Assembly: GCA_030604505.1 (NCBI GenBank)
Contig: JAUVVT010000009.1
Location: 1-13,752, forward strand
Direction of reading: 5' to 3'
Length of the DNA stretch: 13,752 bases
Origin: a bacterium
GTDB lineage: Bacteria > SM23-31 > JAUVVT01
The translations under genes were made by a program, and so were the position numbers. This document shows, piece after piece, positions 7,689 through 13,752 of this stretch (position 1 is the stretch's first letter; every line of letters begins with the position of its first letter). The notes below the pieces were generated by a model. It was not told the DNA's origin. It made no database searches and saw only the letters and a list, made by a program, of their open reading frames with translations.

Positions 7689-9035
7689 ATGAGTAAAAAA
7701 ATAAACCGAAGAGATTTTATCAAAACCGGTACAGTCACTGGATTGGCTGCAACAATGAGCAGAAATATCCGTTTGTTTGGTAAAGATGACAGAAAGGTTA
7801 GACTGGGATTTTTGGGACTTGGGAATCAAGGAACCAGCCTGTTAAAAATGTGTTTATCGATGGAAGATGTGGAAGTTCTGGCTCTAAGTGAGATTAACAA
7901 TGAAAAATTGCGTAATGCCCAAGATCTGGTTGAGAAGTCCGGCAGAAAAAGACCCGAGGGCTATCCGGGAGAAGAAGATTATCAAAAGTTAGTAACCCGA
8001 GATGATTTAGACGGAGTTTTTGTCGCAACTCCATGGCTGTGGCATACTCCTATGACAGTTGCTACAATGAGAGCTGGTAAATACTGTGCACCCGAAGTAT
8101 GGGGAGCTTCTTCTATACAGGAATGCTGGGACCTTATAGAAGCTTACGAGGAGACTGGTATGCCTTGTATGATGTTGGAAAACCATTGTTACGACCGCAG
8201 TAATATGGCAGTGCTAAAAATGGTAAGGGAAGGATTATTTGGAGAATTAATACACGGTGAATGTGGTTATTGTCATGATCTCCGCGGCATTAAATTTAAT
8301 CCCGGGGTACAATTTGGTCCCGGGGCAAGGGGGGAAGCCGAATGGAGAACATATCATTCTATAAATAGGAATGGAGATTTGTATCCAACTCATGGGCTCG
8401 GTCCTATTGCAAACTGTTTTGACATAGACAGAAGCAACAGAATGGTTACTTTAACATCCACAGCAACTAAATCTCGGAGCTTACAGGAATATATTATTAA
8501 CCAGGTTGGAAGAGATCATCCCAATGCTAAAATAAAATTCAAACTCGGCGATATTGTTACCACAGTAATAAAATGCCAGAATGGTGAAACGATTATGATC
8601 AACCATGATACGAATTTACCCCGTCCCTATTCTAATATTTATGTAATTCAGGGAACAAAAGGTATCTGGATGGAACACAGAGCTTTAGTTAATGCAATAT
8701 ATTTAGATGGAAAAAGTCCTGAAGAACATAAATGGGAGCCTTTTGACAAATATTATCCCGAATACGAACATCCATTATGGCAGAATTTTCTTAACGAGGG
8801 AGTAAGGGGAGGACACGGAGGAGCAGGTTACCTGAAATCCCGTGCTTTTGTAGAATGCGTAAAGAGGAAAATACCGACTCCTATTGACGTTTACGATACT
8901 GCTGCATGGATAGCGGTATCTCCCCTTTCGGAAGAATCGATTGCAAAAGGGAGCGCACCGGTTGAATTCCCCGATTTTACTCGCGGAATGTGGATGAAAA
9001 ATAAACCTATTTTTGGACTAACGGGAGAATATTAA
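7689..9035 (+). CDS. Tat-exported Gfo/Idh/MocA family protein, GH109-like
   Basis: A 448-residue protein with Tat signal INRRDFIK (residues 5-12). A Rossmann NAD-binding motif follows, GLGNQG at 43-48, and an acidic residue Glu68 ends the second strand and favours NAD over NADP. The C-terminal alpha/beta domain holds LYPTHGLGP at 231-239. This Tyr-x-x-His motif (Y232, H235) is shared with GH109 alpha-N-acetylgalactosaminidases, which cleave glycosides through a transient NAD+ oxidation and regenerate the cofactor. The catalytic lysine of classical dehydrogenases (EKP motif) is replaced: residues 135-140 are PEVWGA. GH109-type glycosidase or a related NAD-recycling reaction is favoured over net dehydrogenation; the substrate is unproven. 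GGAGGA at 7675-7680 lies 8 nt before the start. It is the first of three tandem paralogues. Confidence 0.85.
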   Translation: MSKKINRRDFIKTGTVTGLAATMSRNIRLFGKDDRKVRLGFLGLGNQGTSLLKMCLSMEDVEVLALSEINNEKLRNAQDLVEKSGRKRPEGYPGEEDYQKLVTRDDLDGVFVATPWLWHTPMTVATMRAGKYCAPEVWGASSIQECWDLIEAYEETGMPCMMLENHCYDRSNMAVLKMVREGLFGELIHGECGYCHDLRGIKFNPGVQFGPGARGEAEWRTYHSINRNGDLYPTHGLGPIANCFDIDRSNRMVTLTSTATKSRSLQEYIINQVGRDHPNAKIKFKLGDIVTTVIKCQNGETIMINHDTNLPRPYSNIYVIQGTKGIWMEHRALVNAIYLDGKSPEEHKWEPFDKYYPEYEHPLWQNFLNEGVRGGHGGAGYLKSRAFVECVKRKIPTPIDVYDTAAWIAVSPLSEESIAKGSAPVEFPDFTRGMWMKNKPIFGLTGEY

Positions 9036-9104
9036 TATGATTTGCACTTCTGTCACCCTATGCCTTTGTGCCTTTTCTACTTAATAATTTAAAGGATTAA
9101 GAAA

Positions 9105-10412
9105 ATGAGTAAAATTATAAATAGAAGAAATTTTATTAAAGCCGGTGCTGCTGCAGGATTGGCTTTGACGATGATTGACAATATTCATTTGAGCGGTGAG
9201 GATGATAAAAAAGTACGGTTGGGATTTATCGGTGTTGGCGGAAGGGGAACCAGTCTGCTTAAAACTACTCTAAATATGAAAAATATTGATATACCTGCTG
9301 TTTGTGATATTAATACTGATAATCTTTCAAGAGCGCAAGATATAGTCGTGAAATCCGGGAATAAAAAACCGGAAGGATATTCGAAAGGTGAGGAGGATTT
9401 TCGGAGAATGTTGTTAAGAGATGATTTGGATGGTGTTATCATCGCTACTCCATGGGAATGGCATACACCTATGGCTGTATGCGGCATGAAATCAGGCAAA
9501 TAAGTTGGCGTTGAGGTGCCGGCTGCAATTACCACAGAACAGTGTTGGAATCTGATTAATGCGTATGAAGAAACCGGAAGCCCCTGTATGATGCTGGAAA
9601 ATTGGTCATTCCGCAGGGATAACCTGGCAGTCTTGAAAATGATTAGACAGGGCTTATTCGGGGAAATAGTCCATTGTCATTGTGCTCATTCGCACGATTG
9701 TATTGACCACTGGTTCTTCAACACAAATGGAGAAATGCGATGGGGCGGTGAATATTTGCTTAAGCGTAATTGCGACCAGTATCCAACTCACAGCCTTGGA
9801 CCGGTTATCAGCTGGATGGACATTGGCTGTGGGGATTATTTCGAATATATTACATCTACAGCCACAAGGTCTATCGGCATCAATGCATATTTTAAAAGAA
9901 AATTTACACCTGAACATCCAAATGCCAAAAGAAAATATAAACAGGGCGACATTGTTACATCCACTATTAAGACAGTTAAAGGAAATACTGTTATTATAAA
10001 CTATGATATGCAGTTGCCCAGACCATACGATAACTGATGGATGATACAGGGAACCCTGGGCATATATAACGAGCAAAGAAACGCAGTCTATCTCACAGGA
10101 AGAAGTCCGGAGTATCATGAATGGGAGTCTTTTGAACCATATCAGGAAAAATATGAACACCCGTGGTGGCAGGCAATGAAAGACAAATCCGGAAAGTTTG
10201 GACACGGAGGAACTGATTATCTTGAACTTCAAAAATTCATAGATGCTGTAAGGAAGAAAACACAAACGCCCATCGATGTTTATGACTCGGTCATAATGAG
10301 TTCTATTATTCCGCTTTCGGAGGAATCTATTGCTCAGAATAGTTCGCCGGTGCAGTTTCCCAATTTTACGCGCGGAAAATGGAAAACGAAAAAACCAACA
10401 TTTGCTATTTAA
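9105..10412 (+). pseudogene. Tat-signal Gfo/Idh/MocA GH109-like gene interrupted by two in-frame stops
   Basis: One continuous reading frame of 435 codons aligns along its whole length with the paralogues on both sides, but contains TAA at 9501-9503 (codon 133) and TGA at 10035-10037 (codon 311). Both lie in the same frame, so there is no frameshift. The first stop replaces the Tyr of a GKY-VGVEVPAA motif. The second lies just before WMIQGTLG, at the Ile of PYSNIYVIQG in the upstream copy; CGA (Arg) is one possible ancestor. The Tat signal INRRNFIK (5-12), GVGGRG Rossmann motif and YPTH (226-229) remain intact, as does its ribosome site AAAGGA at 9091-9096. It would otherwise encode an exported GH109-type enzyme. 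The fragments 9105-9503, 9516-10037 and 10041-10412 may be annotated separately. A young pseudogene is most likely; sequencing error or read-through are alternatives. Confidence 0.85.
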
Positions 10413-10647
10413 TAATACTGACTAATCACTAATTCCATTTTATATGATATATGAAATCACAGAAACAGTCACTTTTACTTTTCAATCCTTGTTACACCTG
10501 CACATACGGGCATAGATTCTGCTAAAAAAAGTATTCGGTGATGTTTTCCTATTATACAAAGAATTCTACAAGTTAATTCACATTTAATAAATTGATTATC
10601 TCTTGCATAGATAAATTCTTTCCCTTCAATTTAAAGAGGAGGAAAAA

Positions 10648-11949
10648 ATGAGTAAAAAAATGAATAGACGCAAATTTATTCAGTCAGCCGCATCAGCAGG
10701 CTTTCTTTTGAATCTAAACAAACCGGCTAAAACATCAAATAGTAACAAAACAGTCCGTTGGGGAATTATTGGTGTGGGAAATCGGGGTACAAGATTCTTA
10801 ATAGATATGCTAAAAATTGATGAACTGGAGTTTCCTGCTATATGTGACATCAACGCCGATAGATTGAATCAGGCAATAGATATCGTAAAGAAAAGTAAAA
10901 ATTACACACCCGAAGGATATTCAGGGAATCCCTACGACTATCGCCGCTTATTGCAGAGAGATGATATAGATGCAATACTTATTGAAACTCCCAAAAGATG
11001 GCACGCTCGTATGTCAATTGATGGTCTCAACGCCGATAAACATGTCCTGACCGACGTGCCCGGTGCATACACGATTAAAGAATGCTGGGACCTTGTAGAA
11101 GCAAAACAAAGAAGCGGAAAAGTATACATGCTGGCTGAAAACTGCTGTTATTACCAGCAGTGCTTGGCAATACTCAATATGGTTGGCAAGGGGATTTTTG
11201 GTGATACGACTTATGCCGAATGCGGCTATATTCATGAAATTCGGCGATTGATGTTTAAACCTGATGGTTCGCTCACATGGCGCGGAGAGATAGAGCGGGA
11301 CCTTGTCGGAAACATTTATCCAACACATGGAATAGGACCGGTAGCACAGTGGATGGGGATAAATCGAGGTGACCGGTTTGAATCTCTCGTTTCAATGTGT
11401 ACAAGCCATGGCAGCTTGAAAGAATACGCTGTGGAAAATTTCGGGGGTGACCACCCCTCTTCAAAGATTAACTATGCTGCAAGAGATATGACCATGACAT
11501 TAATCAAAACAGCCAAAGGAAAAATTATTAATCTCCAGTTCGACCAGGTATCTCTTCGTCCACATCCAACAACAACGCACTTTTATCTGCAGGGAACAAA
11601 AGGTGCTTTTAAAGATGAAGATAAGGAACAAAAAATCTATATAGATGGCAGATCAAAAGCAAATACATGGGAACCTTTATCGAAATACATACAGGAATAT
11701 GATAGTCCAATCTGGCAGCGCTGGAAAGAACAGTCAGCTGATTCGGGCCACGGAGGTGTGGACATATTCGCCGTTTATCATTTTCTGGATTCTGTTCAAA
11801 CGGGAAAACCTGCTTTTATAGATGTATATGATTCAGCTGCATGGTCTGCCATAATACCTTTATCTGCCAAGTCAATCGCTGAAGGCGGAACAGTCCAGAA
11901 AATCCCGGACTTTACAAAAGGTATGTGGAAAAATAGAAAAATGTTATAA
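10648..11949 (+). CDS. Tat-exported Gfo/Idh/MocA family protein, GH109-like
   Basis: The third paralogue, 433 residues and intact. It has Tat signal MNRRKFIQ (residues 5-12) with a short hydrophobic stretch to about 22, Rossmann motif GVGNRG at 42-47, Asp67 at the end of strand two (ICDIN), His119 in PKRWHA, and NIYPTHGIGP at 222-231 (Y224, H227). The classical EKP lysine is absent, with DVPGA at 136-140. It diverges more than the first two copies in the loop before the C-terminal QGTKGAF motif, where it has a His-rich HPTTTHFYLQG in place of PYSNIYVIQG, so specificity probably differs. The start is well supported by GAGGAGG at 10636-10642, 5 nt upstream. The 235-bp gap before it contains no gene, so it may have its own promoter. 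The racemase-like gene starts 51 bp downstream and is probably co-transcribed. Confidence 0.85.
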   Translation: MSKKMNRRKFIQSAASAGFLLNLNKPAKTSNSNKTVRWGIIGVGNRGTRFLIDMLKIDELEFPAICDINADRLNQAIDIVKKSKNYTPEGYSGNPYDYRRLLQRDDIDAILIETPKRWHARMSIDGLNADKHVLTDVPGAYTIKECWDLVEAKQRSGKVYMLAENCCYYQQCLAILNMVGKGIFGDTTYAECGYIHEIRRLMFKPDGSLTWRGEIERDLVGNIYPTHGIGPVAQWMGINRGDRFESLVSMCTSHGSLKEYAVENFGGDHPSSKINYAARDMTMTLIKTAKGKIINLQFDQVSLRPHPTTTHFYLQGTKGAFKDEDKEQKIYIDGRSKANTWEPLSKYIQEYDSPIWQRWKEQSADSGHGGVDIFAVYHFLDSVQTGKPAFIDVYDSAAWSAIIPLSAKSIAEGGTVQKIPDFTKGMWKNRKML

Positions 11950-12000
11950 AAACTATTTCAACCTTAATAAGCGGGAAACATAAAAACAGAAAAGGTGAAT

Positions 12001-13572
12001 ATGGTATTCAGAAAGTTTTATTCAACTCATTTATTTATAACAGGAATCCTTTTGGTTTTGGCATTCAACACAGGATGTTCCAAATCCAAAGAATCAAACA
12101 GTACAAAGCTGTCAGCACTGAAGATTATATCAGCGCTTGGTGTCAAAGACAATCCTGAAAGCCCTTTTTATATTCAATTAAATGACCTTCCTCATCCATC
12201 AAACCAAAAGTTTAACAATCTTCCGATAGGGATTTTTGACTCAGGCACAGGTGGATTAACAATACTCGAAGCAATGCTAAATATTGATGAATTTAATAAT
12301 GATTCAGATGTTAGAACAATTACAGGAGACGGCGTGCCCGATTTTACCGATGAAAAATTTGTTTATTTTGGTGATATGGCAAACATGCCTTACGGAAACT
12401 ATCCTTCTGTGGAACGTGCCGATTTTTTGGCTGAATTATGTTTAAAAGACGCATTGTTTCTTCTGGACAATCAATACAACCTATCTGTTAATTTGTCCGA
12501 CATAAAAAAGAAATCGTCAGTTAAAACCATTGTAATCGCCTGCAATACAGCAACTGCTTATGGTAAGAAATACATTGAAGAAATGATAGATTGTCTGGAT
12601 CTGGAAATAGATGTAGTAGGTGTGATAGAATCAGGTGCAGAAGGAGCCATCGAAAACTTTGATAAAAAAGAAAATGGCACTGTTGGAGTAATGGCAACAG
12701 TAGGAACGGTTCTTTCCGAGAGTTATCCAAGGACATTGAGAGAAAAAATCAAAAATAACGGTTATACTGGTGAGATAGACATTGAACAGCAGGGTTGTTT
12801 TGGGCTTGCCGGTGCTATTGATGGAGACGTGAGTTTTATTGACCATAATTGGAAAAATAAAACATTACGAAATGAATATCTCGGACCCTCCTTAAAAAAC
12901 AAGCAATATAAAATCAAAAAAGAACTCCTTCCTCTTTATAATTTCGTAAAGGATGACTATGAACTCTTAATTCAAAAAAATAATGAAGAACTTATTGATA
13001 TTCAGATAAATTCAGTCAGAAATTATGTGAGGTTTTATGTAACTGAATTGGTTACAAAAATTACAGAACAAAAACTGAATCCTCCTCTGCGCGTAATCAT
13101 TCTTGGATGCACTCACTTTCCTTATGTTGAAAATGAAATCACCGAACATTTGGAGTACTTTTCAGAATATCAGGATAAAAACGGTAATAGACCTTTCCAT
13201 GGATATCTGTCTGAAAAGGTTAATCTAATTGATCCTGCAAAACTAACCGCAAGAAAAACTATGACCCTGTTGATTAATAAAGGGATATTGAGTCATATCG
13301 GCGAAACAAAAAATGAATTCTATATAAGCTGTCCAAATAAAGAACACACTGGAGCTGAATCAATCCAAAACGGCAGTTTCACCTATGATTATAAATACAG
13401 TAGAAAACCATTCTATTTATTTTCTGAAAAAAATTTACTTCCGCCTATTTATGTATTACGTGTTCCAATGACTTGGCAAACTCTGAATTCTACCGCAATT
13501 ATGCAAATTCAAGAGCGTCTTCCTTCAACATTCGAAGCAATGATTGGATTTAACCACAGCAGTCCACCATAA
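12001..13572 (+). CDS. Predicted lipoprotein with a full glutamate racemase core
   Basis: A 523-residue protein, about twice the usual MurI length. The N-terminus is a hydrophobic signal (residues 11-22) ending in FNTGC, so Cys26 is a probable lipidation site; Asn at -3 is unusual for a lipobox. The racemase motifs are all present: IGIFDSGTGGL at 76-86 (Asp80), FGDMANMPYG at 123-132, IACNTATAYG at 179-188 (Cys181), LGCTHFPY at 368-375 (Cys370, His372) and LIDPAKLTA at 409-417. Both catalytic cysteines are kept, so racemisation of Glu or Asp is plausible. Extra length comes from insertions at about 95-118, 155-173 and 265-360, and a tail after 435. Normal MurI makes D-glutamate for peptidoglycan in the cytoplasm, so this exported form probably serves another role. 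ATG 12001 has AAAGG at 11991-11995; an in-frame GTG at 11995 overlaps this site and is disfavoured. Confidence 0.8.
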   Translation: MVFRKFYSTHLFITGILLVLAFNTGCSKSKESNSTKLSALKIISALGVKDNPESPFYIQLNDLPHPSNQKFNNLPIGIFDSGTGGLTILEAMLNIDEFNNDSDVRTITGDGVPDFTDEKFVYFGDMANMPYGNYPSVERADFLAELCLKDALFLLDNQYNLSVNLSDIKKKSSVKTIVIACNTATAYGKKYIEEMIDCLDLEIDVVGVIESGAEGAIENFDKKENGTVGVMATVGTVLSESYPRTLREKIKNNGYTGEIDIEQQGCFGLAGAIDGDVSFIDHNWKNKTLRNEYLGPSLKNKQYKIKKELLPLYNFVKDDYELLIQKNNEELIDIQINSVRNYVRFYVTELVTKITEQKLNPPLRVIILGCTHFPYVENEITEHLEYFSEYQDKNGNRPFHGYLSEKVNLIDPAKLTARKTMTLLINKGILSHIGETKNEFYISCPNKEHTGAESIQNGSFTYDYKYSRKPFYLFSEKNLLPPIYVLRVPMTWQTLNSTAIMQIQERLPSTFEAMIGFNHSSPP

Positions 13573-13642
13573 AAATTTTATGACAAAAATTCAAAAGATT
13601 AATATGAATCAAAAAATAAGAATAATCACTACTGTCCCAATA

Positions 13643-13668
13643 TTAACCAAATAAATTTAATTGGTTAA
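13643..13668. promoter_or_regulatory. Near-perfect 26-bp palindrome, operator candidate
   Basis: TTAACCAA (13643-13650) and TTGGTTAA (13661-13668) are perfect 8-bp arms. The 10-bp centre contains the self-complementary AAATTT, so almost the whole element is a dyad. It ends 5 bp before the TTGACA box at 13674. A regulator site for the gene beyond the window is the simplest reading. A T-run is missing, so it is not a good terminator for the racemase-like gene. Confidence 0.45.
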
Positions 13669-13673
13669 GATTG

Positions 13674-13701
13674 TTGACATATGAGATTTTGCAATTAAAT
13701 T
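13674..13701 (+). promoter_or_regulatory. Candidate sigma70-type promoter for a gene beyond the window
   Basis: An exact TTGACA (13674-13679) is followed after 16 nt by TAAATT (13696-13701; 4 of 6 consensus matches). A small palindrome CAATT-A-AATTG (13692-13702) covers the -10 box. No start codon with a good ribosome site lies in the remaining bases, so the gene starts outside the window. Confidence 0.4.
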
Positions 13702-13702
13702 G

Positions 13703-13716
13703 TGTAAGTGCTTGTA
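13703..13716. promoter_or_regulatory. LacI-like operator candidate
   Basis: TGTAAG-TG-CTTGTA is a dyad with one mismatch between the arms, placed directly after the -10 box. LacI-family operators are often written TGTAAGCGCTTACA-like, and this site resembles that pattern except for the central TG and one arm base. Binding here would block transcription start, which fits a repressor in a sugar gene cluster. This is pattern matching only. Confidence 0.3.
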
Positions 13717-13752
13717 AAAGCGTGATTTTTTCAAAAGGGATGACACTCAAAA

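Noticed and set aside
10035..10060. TGA followed by a small hairpin (CAGG-GAAC-CCTG), considered as a selenocysteine site
   Set aside because: The paralogues have Ile or His here, not Cys. The hairpin is only 4 bp and lies in the codons of a conserved IQGTxG motif. The same gene also has a TAA, which selenocysteine cannot explain.
9654..10265. A 203-residue reverse frame opposite the interrupted GH109-like gene
   Set aside because: The plus-strand frame aligns throughout with two paralogues, while the reverse frame has no recognisable features.
13568..13582. CATAAAA-A-TTTTATG palindrome over the stop of the racemase-like gene, considered as a terminator
   Set aside because: It is made only of weak A-T pairs with a 1-nt centre and has no following T-run.
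1..13752. tRNA, rRNA, CRISPR array, insertion sequence or attachment site
   Set aside because: I found no cloverleaf-like segment, regular spaced repeats, transposase or integrase gene, or flanking direct repeats by reading.

Overview
The window is AT-rich bacterial DNA with nine protein-coding loci and no RNA gene, transposase or CRISPR array that I can recognise. Several proteins carry export signals. Four carry twin-arginine (Tat) signals, two look like lipoproteins and one has a Sec signal peptide. This points to a Gram-negative-type heterotroph that processes sugars outside the cytoplasm. Tat-tagged Gfo/Idh/MocA proteins, DUF4038-type glycosidases and multiple uroporphyrinogen-decarboxylase-like proteins occur together in Planctomycetota, Verrucomicrobiota/Lentisphaerota, Bacteroidota and several uncultured phyla. 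I cannot choose between these from the sequence alone. Standard stop codons are used (TAA mostly, also TAG and TGA).

Layout. (1) Positions 21-2859 hold two distantly related uroporphyrinogen-decarboxylase superfamily proteins, separated by a 391-bp spacer with a strong terminator, a candidate promoter and perfect inverted repeats. (2) The second of these is followed closely by a Tat-exported protein resembling the C-terminal part of L-fucose isomerases (2896-4425). After a small heptamer-repeat patch comes a Sec-exported alpha/beta hydrolase (4511-5602). (3) A lipoprotein glycoside hydrolase of the DUF5060/DUF4038 type is the only minus-strand gene (7381-5753). It diverges from the next block across a 307-bp regulatory region. 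(4) Three tandem Tat-signal Gfo/Idh/MocA proteins of the GH109 type follow (7689-11949). The middle one is interrupted by two in-frame stop codons with no frameshift. (5) Next comes a 523-residue predicted lipoprotein built around a complete glutamate racemase active site (12001-13572). (6) The window ends in what looks like the control region of the next gene, with an exact TTGACA box, a near-perfect 26-bp palindrome and a LacI-like half-site pair.

Working idea (inference). The cluster may dismantle an unusual glycan or glycoconjugate outside the cytoplasm. The lipoprotein glycosidase and GH109-like enzymes would cleave glycosidic bonds, the hydrolase would remove esters, and the isomerase-like protein would act on released sugar. 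GH109 enzymes recycle their bound NAD+, so they can work in the periplasm without a nucleotide supply. The least conventional members are the exported racemase-like protein and the exported isomerase-like protein, since both families are normally cytoplasmic.
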